A stretch of 5,313 nucleotides of DNA from Candidatus Firestoneibacteriota bacterium (GTDB lineage Bacteria > Oederibacteriota > JAAXVQ01), in NCBI GenBank assembly GCA_013335425.1, contig JAAXVQ010000172.1:1-5313 (forward strand), given 5' to 3'. How positions within the stretch are numbered: the first letter of the stretch is position 1; every line of letters begins with the position of its first letter. The translations under genes and the position numbers were made by a program. The notes beneath the pieces are model-generated. The model ran no database searches, was not told the DNA's origin, and was given only the letters and a program-made list of their open reading frames with translations. Of the stretch, positions 1 through 5,313 are shown piece after piece.

Positions 1-327
1 CGTCAAACGGGAACGTTCCAACCCGAACAAGCGCGCCCCGGCGAGGTTTACCTGGCGGAGCGTGCCCTTGTGGTCCAGGGTCAGATAGCCGATGGGGGCC
101 AGTTCGTACAGGTCCGTGTAGCGTTCCAGACCCTCTTCCACCTCTTCCCGGGCCCGTTGCAATTCTTCGTTTTGCAGTTCCAATTCAATTTGGTGTACTT
201 GCAGTTCCTGGATGAGCCGTTGCATTTCCACGGGTTTGGCCGGGGAAGCGCTGGTTTTTTTCAAACGCGCCTCCGCCCGCCGCCGCAGCCCTTCGGTTTT
301 TTTTGGAAGGCCGGGTTTGGCTTTCAT
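1..327 (-). CDS. PAS-domain sensor protein, N-terminal part (probable histidine kinase; runs off the window)
   Basis: The 109 visible codons start at ATG 327-325 and stay open to base 1, so the C-terminus lies outside the window. Residues 1-30 are basic (Lys/Arg-rich). Residues ~34-70 form a Glu/Gln/Leu-rich amphipathic helix with the phrase LIQELQVHQIELELQNEELQ, a typical lead-in to PAS domains of bacterial sensor histidine kinases and diguanylate cyclases. Residues ~72-109 begin a PAS fold (DLYELAPIGYLTLDHKG, then an N-L-A-G-A-R-L-F-G helix). There is no signal peptide or membrane segment, so a cytoplasmic sensor is likely. The start is well supported: GGAGG (335-339 on the plus strand as cctcc) lies seven bases upstream, inside the end of the preceding gene, whose stop is only two bases away. 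Translational coupling is therefore likely. The output domain is not visible; a histidine kinase is the family's usual outcome and would complement the kinase-less upstream protein, but this is inference. Confidence 0.85.
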   Translation of the reverse strand, partial: MKAKPGLPKKTEGLRRRAEARLKKTSASPAKPVEMQRLIQELQVHQIELELQNEELQRAREEVEEGLERYTDLYELAPIGYLTLDHKGTLRQVNLAGARLFGLERSRLT

Positions 328-329
328 GT

Positions 330-3137
330 TTACGCCTCCGTGCCGGGCGGTGTTTGGCGCAAGGTCGCTTCCAGGGTCTTGGCGGCGGTGATGTCCACGA
401 AGGTAATCACCACGCCGTCGATGCGGTTGTCCAGGGTGCGGTAAGGCATGATGCGCACCGAAAACCAGCGCCCGTCCAGGGCTTGAACCGGACGTTCCTT
501 GAAAACCAGCGTCTGCAACACGGAGCGCGCGTCCTCGGCCAGCGCGGGGTAATCCAGATCCGAGGCAAGATCGGTGATGGGGCGGTTGACATCGCCCGGG
601 ATCAGTTTGATGAGTTTGGTCATCGGCGCCGTGAAGCGCCGCACCCGCAGTGCATCGTCCAAAAACAGCGTGGCGATGTCGGTGCTGTCGAGCAGGTTCC
701 GCATGTCGTCGTTGGCGTGGGTGAGTTCGTCGAGTTTGGCCTGCAGTTCATGGTTGAGGGTTTGCAGCTCCTCGTTTAAGGATTGCATCTCTTCTTTGGA
801 CGTGGTCAGTTCCTCGTTGGTGCTTTGCAGCTCTTCGTTGCTGGATTGCAACTCCTCGTTGGCGGACTTAAGCTCCTCCTGCGAGGTCTGCATCTGTTCA
901 CGGGTCGACAGCAGTTCTTCCTGTGATTGCTGCAACAGCAGTTCCCGCTGGGCTGCGGCCAAAGGCAGTCCGGCTCCCTTTTTATTTTTGACCCCGGGGG
1001 AATCGGTCACGTCCGCAAACACCACCAAAATCATGCCCCGCAAGGCTTCGGGCAGGTTTAAGGCTTCAACCGTGATATCCACCTGCTGCGCCGTGCCGTG
1101 TTGCTGAAGCTTCACCCGGGTCTTGACAGGACGCGGGCGCTGGCGCAGCGCTTTGGGGAACGCGCTGTGCAATTCCCGGCGCAGCCCGGCCCGCGCCATG
1201 GCATGCACGTTCCAATTGGACTTGCCGGCGGCCGGTTCCAAATATTTTCCCGTATGTCCGCTCACATAGAGAATATCTCCCTGCGCTGTGGTCAGCACGG
1301 CGGCAGGCGCGAAGTATTCCAAAAGAAACTGGTCGGCCTGCGCTTGCAGGTTGATGACCGGCGCTTTCGAGGTCCCGGGCGTTTCCGACTGAACCGGGCG
1401 GATTTGGAACGCAGTGGGGAACTCGATGGGTTCGCCGTGCGAAACGACTTCCAAGCGCCGGTAGATCCGCAGCTTGCCGGTCACGTGGGCAAAAAGGCCG
1501 GCGGAGGTGCCCAGGGCTTCTGCGTTGCCCAGAAAAAGGATGCCGCCGGGATTGAGACTGTAATGAAAAAGCGGCAGGAGTTTTTTCTGCACCTCGGGAG
1601 CCAAGTAGATCAGCAGGTTGCGGCAGCTTATGAGGTCGAGTTTGGTAAAGGGCGGGTCCATGATGAGGTTTTGGATGGCGAACACCACGGTCTCGCGGAT
1701 TTCCTGGCTTACCCGGTAACCCCGCTCGTCCGGCACAAAAAAACGCTGCAGACGTTCGGGCGTAACGTCGGCGGCAATGTTGGCCGGGTAAACGCCTTGG
1801 CGCGCCCGTTCAATGGAGTCCTTGTCCAAGTCGGTGGCGAAAATCTGCAAAGAGACGCTTCGGGGCGGGCGCGCTTCGGCGAGAATCTCCTTAAAGATCA
1901 TGGCCAGGGAATAGGCTTCCTCGCCGGTCGAACAGCCTGCCACCCAGGCCCGCATCACCCCGCCGGAGGTGCGTTTGGTCAAAGCCGCGGAGAGCGTTTT
2001 TTTTAATTGCTCCCAGACGGTTGGGTCGCGGAAAAAGTTGGTCACGCCGATGAGCAGTTCCTTGAAGAGCAGGAGCGTCTCCTGCGGGCTTTCCTGCAGG
2101 TATTTGACATAACTGTCGATGCCGTCGATCTGGTGGAGCCCCATGCGCCTTTCAATACGGCGGTAGATGGTGCTGCGTTTGTACTGCGAAAAGTCGTGTC
2201 CGGTTTGGTTGCGCAGCAAAATGCAAATTTTTTCAATGGCACTTTGCGTTTTGGGCGCCAAGGTTTGGTCGGTGCCTATGCCGGCCGGCACATGCGCGCG
2301 GTAAGCGCTGATCTTGCCGGGCAATTCTTCGACCGGCACCACGACGTCCGCCACCTCGGCGTTGATGGCGCTGCGGGGCATGGCATCGAACTTGGCCGAG
2401 GCGGGCGCCTGCACGAACGTTGCGCCCCCCTGCTCCTTAATGGCGCGCAGGCCCAGGGTTCCGTCCGAACCCATGCCCGAGAGGATGACACCGAGGCTGC
2501 GGGCCTGCTGGTCGGCGGCCAAAGCCCGGAAGAAAAAGTCAATCGGTAGGCGCAAGCCGCGCGGCGCCGTGGGGGCGAGCAGGTGCAGGACCCCGTGCAG
2601 GATCGACAAATCATAGTTGGGGGGGATAACGTAAACCCGGTTGGGCGCGACCTGCTGGCGGTCCTTGATTTGCAGGACTTCCATGGAGGTGTTGCGTTGC
2701 AGGAGTTCCGCCAGCATGCCTTTGTGCGTCGGGTCCAAGTGCTGCACGACGATAAACGCCATGCCGCTGTTTTGGCGTACATGGCTTATGAAGAGCTCCA
2801 GGGCTTCCAGGCCCCCGGCGGAAGCACCGATGCCCACAATGGGAAACGCGCTGCCGTGCCGCCGGGTTGGTAGGGGCATTTCTGCCGCTCGCGGCTTGCC
2901 CACCTGGGGCGAGACCCGGGCCGGTGGCGCCAGGGTTTCCAGGGATGCGGTTTTGGACCAGCTTAAGAGTGCGTCTCGGTGGAAGCGCCAGTCCTTGCCC
3001 ACCTTGAAAGCGGGAATCGCGCCCCGCCGGGCCAGGCGGCGAATGGTCTCCACATGTGCGTTGAGCAAGTCGGCCGCTGCTTGGGTGTTTAAGGTCGCTA
3101 TTTTTGGTTTAGGTTTGGTATTAGATTTAGGCTTCAT
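330..3137 (-). CDS. HTH-CheB-CheR-PAS fusion protein (chemotaxis-type methylesterase/methyltransferase without kinase)
   Basis: A 935-residue cytoplasmic multidomain signalling protein. Residues ~13-62 match the excisionase/HTH_17 fold (TLNTQAAADLL, TIRRLARRGAIPAFKVGK, then W-R-F and a final DALLSW helix). Residues ~98-280 are a CheB methylesterase domain with the catalytic triad intact: Ser106 in GIGASAGG, His133 in VVQHLD and Asp225 in SGMGSDGT. Residues ~302-372 are the CheR N-terminal helical domain, with TNFFR at 366-370. Residues ~395-560 are the CheR SAM-binding domain: AGCSTGEEAYS at 400-410, FATDLD at 433-438, DLISCRNLLIYL at 501-512. A degenerate PAS-like domain follows (~597-712), then a heptad coiled coil (~733-815) and a PAS_10-like domain (~812-918). 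CheR and CheB add and remove methyl groups on glutamates of chemoreceptors; the targets of such fusions are often unknown. Many relatives end in HisKA/HATPase domains; here the protein stops after the last PAS. Start ATG 3137 has GGGAG eight bases upstream. Met87 (2879) could start a version without HTH but lacks a good Shine-Dalgarno. No receiver domain precedes CheB. Confidence 0.95.
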   Translation of the reverse strand: MKPKSNTKPKPKIATLNTQAAADLLNAHVETIRRLARRGAIPAFKVGKDWRFHRDALLSWSKTASLETLAPPARVSPQVGKPRAAEMPLPTRRHGSAFPIVGIGASAGGLEALELFISHVRQNSGMAFIVVQHLDPTHKGMLAELLQRNTSMEVLQIKDRQQVAPNRVYVIPPNYDLSILHGVLHLLAPTAPRGLRLPIDFFFRALAADQQARSLGVILSGMGSDGTLGLRAIKEQGGATFVQAPASAKFDAMPRSAINAEVADVVVPVEELPGKISAYRAHVPAGIGTDQTLAPKTQSAIEKICILLRNQTGHDFSQYKRSTIYRRIERRMGLHQIDGIDSYVKYLQESPQETLLLFKELLIGVTNFFRDPTVWEQLKKTLSAALTKRTSGGVMRAWVAGCSTGEEAYSLAMIFKEILAEARPPRSVSLQIFATDLDKDSIERARQGVYPANIAADVTPERLQRFFVPDERGYRVSQEIRETVVFAIQNLIMDPPFTKLDLISCRNLLIYLAPEVQKKLLPLFHYSLNPGGILFLGNAEALGTSAGLFAHVTGKLRIYRRLEVVSHGEPIEFPTAFQIRPVQSETPGTSKAPVINLQAQADQFLLEYFAPAAVLTTAQGDILYVSGHTGKYLEPAAGKSNWNVHAMARAGLRRELHSAFPKALRQRPRPVKTRVKLQQHGTAQQVDITVEALNLPEALRGMILVVFADVTDSPGVKNKKGAGLPLAAAQRELLLQQSQEELLSTREQMQTSQEELKSANEELQSSNEELQSTNEELTTSKEEMQSLNEELQTLNHELQAKLDELTHANDDMRNLLDSTDIATLFLDDALRVRRFTAPMTKLIKLIPGDVNRPITDLASDLDYPALAEDARSVLQTLVFKERPVQALDGRWFSVRIMPYRTLDNRIDGVVITFVDITAAKTLEATLRQTPPGTEA
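335..339 (-). promoter_or_regulatory. Shine-Dalgarno for the downstream PAS gene, inside the CheB/CheR gene
   Basis: On the minus strand GGAGG is followed by seven bases (including the TAA stop of the upstream gene at 332-330) and then ATG at 327-325. This fixes the start of the PAS gene. It also suggests that ribosomes finishing the fusion gene re-initiate there. Confidence 0.7.
745..933 (-). repeat. Nine 21-bp units encoding a heptad coiled coil
   Basis: Nine diverged tandem units of 21 bp can be aligned here; on the plus strand each begins a[gtc][ct]tc or similar. They encode seven-residue units of the type NEELQSS, NEELQST, KEEMQSL, NEELQTL (about residues 736-798 of the fusion). Leucine or methionine recurs at one heptad position, with Glu-Glu before it, as in a parallel coiled-coil linker between two PAS domains. 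This segment is standard in CheB-CheR-PAS proteins. It would pass signals between the domains and drive dimerisation. The repeat number could vary between strains, since units are in register at DNA level. Confidence 0.8.
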
Positions 3138-3145
3138 GCAGTAAA

Positions 3146-3150
3146 CTCCC
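3146..3150 (-). promoter_or_regulatory. Shine-Dalgarno of the CheB/CheR fusion gene
   Basis: The minus-strand sequence GGGAG lies eight bases before ATG 3137-3135. It decides between the full-length start, which includes the HTH domain, and the internal Met87 at 2879, which has only a poor upstream match. It therefore supports the HTH as part of the translated protein. Confidence 0.65.
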
Positions 3151-3180
3151 GAGGCTGAATAGGTAAAATATTCAATGAAT

Positions 3181-3200
3181 AGTTGAGGTTAGTTGAGTTT
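3181..3200. repeat. Tandem 10-bp direct repeat upstream of the fusion gene
   Basis: AGTTGAGGTT (3181-3190) is followed directly by AGTTGAGTTT (3191-3200), identical at nine of ten positions. The period is close to one helical turn, so two copies would present the same DNA face. It lies 44-63 bases upstream of the fusion start codon and overlaps the candidate -10 element. Its role as an operator is inference; a chance duplication is possible. Confidence 0.4.
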
Positions 3201-3224
3201 GGCCCTGTTTTCACAACAAGTCAA
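3196..3224 (-). promoter_or_regulatory. Weak sigma70-like promoter candidate for the signalling operon
   Basis: On the minus strand TTGACT (3224-3219) matches five of six bases of the -35 consensus. After a 17-bp spacer comes CAAACT (3201-3196), which matches only three of six bases of the -10 consensus. The good -35 with a poor -10 would suit an activator-dependent promoter, but such matches are frequent by chance. Confidence 0.3.
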
Positions 3225-3375
3225 GGTGTTTTATGGTTTACAGCAGGCAAGACCAGGTCGGTAAATTTTAAGTCAGAACCACCAACGGAAGAGGTTGATG
3301 TCTTTTAAAAAGAATTAAAACGTTCTTCATTATAGTATTAATGTTGGCAGACAACCGGCGTATTAAAATTATACT

Positions 3376-3387
3376 GGGAAAATTCCC
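3376..3387. repeat. Short palindrome GGGAA-AA-TTCCC
   Basis: Five-base arms flank a two-base centre, among promoter-like hexamers about 85-95 bases upstream of the plus-strand gene. The spacing is too tight for a stable hairpin, so if it is functional it would be a protein-binding site. The arms do not extend further. Confidence 0.25.
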
Positions 3388-3457
3388 GAGAAATTATAGA
3401 ATAGGATTCAAGCCCCTTCAAACCACAGGCAGGTTTTTTAGGCGCGAAGATTATCTC

Positions 3458-3462
3458 GGGGA
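3458..3462 (+). promoter_or_regulatory. Shine-Dalgarno of the DUF2628-TPR gene
   Basis: GGGGA lies eight bases before ATG 3471, favouring that start. A second in-frame ATG at 3477 has AAGG (3465-3468) eight bases upstream, so a protein shorter by two residues is possible. The difference has no consequence for the domains. Confidence 0.5.
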
Positions 3463-3470
3463 CAAAGGCT

Positions 3471-5313
3471 ATGGTCATGGGAGTTTGGGACGTTTTTAAA
3501 AAGCACACCTTAGCCGGTCACCCGGAACTCAACGATGAGTTCATCCGGGCGTTTGCGGGCGGGAATTACCGGTACTTTGTCTACAAATGGAAATTTGCCC
3601 GCGGCTTTTCCCAATGGAATTGGGCGGCGTTTTTTTTCGGACCCCTGTGGTTTGCCTTCCGGCGCAATTATTTTTGGGCTGGGGTATTGTCTTTGGGGCT
3701 GCTGACGGGAGATTTTTATTTTTCCGCCAACCCTTACCATGTCACGGTGACCGTCGAGGTCATGCTCTTTTCCGGGCTTTTCGCCAATGCCGTCTATTAC
3801 CGTAAATTTCTCAAACTTCAGGCCGGCTTAAAGCGTGCGCAGCTGCACAGCGAACAACACTTGCAAGTCCTGCGGGGCTTGGGCGGGCGCGCCTGGCGGC
3901 CGGCCCTGGGATGGGGTATCGGGTTGGTCGGTCTTAATCTGCTGCTGCCGCCGGCTTTGGGCGTCAATCTTTTTTCCACCCGCGTACGGCGCGCGGAAGT
4001 TCAATCTTTTTTTTGGAGTCTGACCGATCCCGACCAGGGCACGCGGGAACTGGCGCTTTTGCGGGAGGATTATCAAAAGGCGCGCTTGGCGGGCGCGTTC
4101 GCCCGGAGTCTGACAATAAACGAGAACAGCTTGAAATTGGCCCTGCTGAAGCTGGGGCGCGACCACCCGTATACCATAGCCCTGCAATCGGATTTGATCG
4201 AGAACAAGCTCAACGCCGGCGCATACCGCGACGTGCTACCGTTGACCCGGGAACTCATCCGCGAGTACCAACTGCAATTCGGCCCGGAGCACATGTTCAT
4301 GGCGTTTATGATGAACAACCTGGTTTCCAACTACCTCTACCAGGGGCTTTATGATCAGGCCAAGTCCGAGTGCTTCAACGCCCTGCTGATTCTGGAAAAA
4401 TATTCCAAGAACGAAACGCACCCGGTGATCCTCACCCACCAAGCGGCCCTGGCCGGCAACCTGAGCGTCATTCAACAGGCTTACGGGCAGTACGACGAAG
4501 CTGAGAAAAGCGCCCGCGACGCGCTGCAAATGTCCTTACAGGCCGAGAAGGGATATTCGATCTACGGCTGCATCTACCTGGAGCGTCTGGGGGAGGCGTT
4601 GCTGGAACAGCGGAAACTCGATGAGGCCGAGGAACAGTTTCAGTTGGCCAAAGATCTGGTGAGCAGGACTTTGGGGCCGGGCAATCCTTTGGCCTCTTCC
4701 GTGTTTTTGAAATTGGGCGAGATTCGGCTTTGGCGCAACCAGTTGGACGCGGCCGAGCGTTTGTTTTTGCAGGCGCATGAGCTCAATGAACAGTACTACG
4801 GCGGCGCGCATATGGTCACGGCCGAATCCGCCTATGACCTGAGCCGGGTAACTTTGGCCGAGGGCAAACTGCAGGCGTCGGAAAAACACATTATCCGCTG
4901 CCTGGAAATCACCCGCCGGGCTTTGGGCGAAAACAACGCGCATTACGCCCGCTATTTGCTCCAGCAAGCGGAAGTGGATTTGATTAAAAACGATATGGTG
5001 AGCACCGAGCGGGAACTTAAAACGGCTTTGAAGATTTATACGGCGATTTTTGGTGAGCACAACCCGCGCCTGCTCGACCCGCTGGAACTGTTGCACACGC
5101 TTTATGTCAAAACCGGAAACTCGGGCGCGCAATGGGTGGTTGCCAATCGCATCCGCAACCTGAAAAACGCCGGCGAAGGTGAGACGCCGATCGGGGACTT
5201 CAGCGCGGGGATGCGCAAGCGAGTGGCCTTCGCCGCCGCGATCATCCACGAGCCGGAGATCCTCTTCCTCGACGAGCCCACCGCCGGGATCGATCCGGTG
5301 GCCCGACGGGATC
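3471..5313 (+). CDS. DUF2628-like membrane protein with C-terminal TPRs; open to window end, last part chimeric
   Basis: One frame, 614 codons without a stop to the window end. Residues 1-~115 resemble DUF2628 membrane domains: an N-terminal [16 protein letters not shown] stretch, then [20 protein letters not shown] at 49-68, the aromatic hallmark of that family. Hydrophobic segments lie at about 51-63, 66-84, 92-110 and 145-165, so the protein is probably an inner-membrane protein; the orientation is not settled. Residues ~241-568 are TPRs of the 42-residue kinesin-light-chain type: turn motifs LGPGNP (401), YGGAH (443), LGENN (485) and FGEHN (527) are exactly 42 apart, with looser units earlier (FGPEH at 270, ETHP near 315). 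TPRs bind proteins, so a membrane-anchored scaffold is likely. Partner and pathway are unknown. From about residue 571 the sequence changes abruptly into an ABC ATPase half-domain with different codon use. The genuine TPR protein probably ends near residue 568, and its true stop is not seen. Confidence 0.85.
   Translation, partial: MVMGVWDVFKKHTLAGHPELNDEFIRAFAGGNYRYFVYKWKFARGFSQWNWAAFFFGPLWFAFRRNYFWAGVLSLGLLTGDFYFSANPYHVTVTVEVMLFSGLFANAVYYRKFLKLQAGLKRAQLHSEQHLQVLRGLGGRAWRPALGWGIGLVGLNLLLPPALGVNLFSTRVRRAEVQSFFWSLTDPDQGTRELALLREDYQKARLAGAFARSLTINENSLKLALLKLGRDHPYTIALQSDLIENKLNAGAYRDVLPLTRELIREYQLQFGPEHMFMAFMMNNLVSNYLYQGLYDQAKSECFNALLILEKYSKNETHPVILTHQAALAGNLSVIQQAYGQYDEAEKSARDALQMSLQAEKGYSIYGCIYLERLGEALLEQRKLDEAEEQFQLAKDLVSRTLGPGNPLASSVFLKLGEIRLWRNQLDAAERLFLQAHELNEQYYGGAHMVTAESAYDLSRVTLAEGKLQASEKHIIRCLEITRRALGENNAHYARYLLQQAEVDLIKNDMVSTERELKTALKIYTAIFGEHNPRLLDPLELLHTLYVKTGNSGAQWVVANRIRNLKNAGEGETPIGDFSAGMRKRVAFAAAIIHEPEILFLDEPTAGIDPVARRD
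5181..5313 (+). other. ABC-transporter ATPase fragment, in frame with the TPR gene; probable chimeric joint
   Basis: Residues 571-614 of the open frame read as the second half of an ABC nucleotide-binding domain: [14 protein letters not shown] (signature motif, usual form LSGGMKQR), then [14 protein letters not shown] (Walker B with Asp601 and catalytic Glu602) and GIDPVARR (D-loop). It resembles ATPases of multidrug/ABC-2 type exporters. Walker A, the Q-loop and about 130 preceding residues are absent, replaced by TPRs, so ATP could not be bound normally. Of these 44 codons about 40 end in G or C, against about 57 of the 86 codons just before (4923-5180); isoleucine is ATC five times of five here, but mostly ATT just upstream. 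Family identity is firm. Whether the joint is biological or an assembly artefact is undecided; I favour artefact, since it sits at the sequence end. Confidence 0.75.

Larger units (their letters stand above)
3138..3470. other. Divergent AT-rich intergenic region (333 bp)
   Basis: This gap separates the minus-strand signalling operon from the plus-strand TPR gene, so promoters for both must lie here. It is visibly more AT-rich than the flanking genes, especially 3301-3403. I see no convincing small gene, RNA gene or terminator hairpin. Contents worth marking are a tandem 10-bp repeat (3181-3200), a weak sigma70-like promoter for the minus strand (3196-3224), poorly spaced promoter-like hexamers for the plus strand (TTGGCA at 3344-3349; AATTAT at 3367, TATACT at 3370, TAGAAT at 3397) and a short palindrome (3376-3387). 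Confidence 0.8.

Noticed and set aside
745..933. Tandem 21-bp units as a CRISPR or satellite array
   Set aside because: The units have no spacers, are diverged, stay in frame and encode heptads typical of this protein family.
1098..2006. Long plus-strand open frame (302 codons) opposite the CheR region
   Set aside because: It lies wholly antisense to the well-supported fusion gene, shows no recognisable domain and has the composition of a complementary-strand shadow.
3344..3375. Plus-strand promoter TTGGCA with a downstream TATACT
   Set aside because: TTGGCA is a good -35 match, but the spacer to TATACT is 20 bp, and the 17-bp alternative AATTAT is poor. Not strong enough to list as a separate feature.
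3376..3387. Palindrome as a terminator hairpin
   Set aside because: The loop is only two bases, the stem five, and no T-run follows. It also lies between divergent genes, where no terminator is expected.
4536..5249. Long minus-strand open frame (237 codons) opposite the TPR region
   Set aside because: The plus strand shows exact 42-residue TPR periodicity and ABC motifs over the same bases, so the minus-strand frame is a shadow. It also spans the suspected joint without any change.
5181..5313. Annotating a functional ABC transporter ATPase gene here
   Set aside because: There is no start codon with a ribosome site, no Walker A and no Q-loop, and the end is cut by the window. Only a half-domain is present.

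Overview
The window is bacterial DNA, dense in protein genes and moderately GC-rich, with a clearly AT-richer gap between two divergent genes. Composition and the gene families (a CheB-CheR-PAS signalling fusion, a PAS sensor protein, a DUF2628-type membrane protein with TPRs) suggest a free-living Gram-negative bacterium with extensive two-component signalling. I cannot assign a phylum from sequence alone. Deltaproteobacterial or Verrucomicrobia/Planctomycetes-type lineages would fit, but this is only a guess.

Layout. Minus strand, right to left: a 935-residue fusion protein (3137 to 330) with an excisionase-type helix-turn-helix, a CheB methylesterase domain, a CheR methyltransferase domain, a PAS-like domain, a long heptad coiled coil and a second PAS-like domain. 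It has no histidine-kinase domain. Two bases after its stop codon, a second minus-strand gene begins (327 to 1 and beyond). This is a coiled-coil plus PAS protein cut by the window edge, and it may carry the missing kinase. The two are almost certainly one operon. Positions 3138-3470 are a divergent, AT-rich intergenic region with a weak promoter candidate, a 10-bp tandem repeat and a short palindrome. Plus strand: from 3471 to the window end runs one uninterrupted reading frame with no stop. It encodes a DUF2628-like membrane domain (about residues 1-165) and then kinesin-light-chain-like TPRs with an exact 42-residue period.

The last ~135 bases of that plus-strand frame are anomalous. Exactly where a TPR unit would finish, the protein turns into the second half of an ABC-transporter ATPase (signature motif, Walker B, D-loop), without the Walker A and Q-loop part. 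Third-position GC jumps from about 66% to about 91% at the same point. The most economical reading is a chimeric sequence end (misassembly) or a recent recombination joint, not a working TPR-ABC protein.

How the genes may work together (inference): the CheB/CheR fusion and the downstream PAS protein would form a signalling pair, in which a sensor kinase and a protein-methylation module share an input. The HTH could tether the fusion to DNA or make it a direct regulator, possibly at the tandem repeat in its own upstream region. The divergent TPR membrane protein has no evident functional link beyond position. No RNA gene, CRISPR array, insertion sequence or attachment site was recognised.
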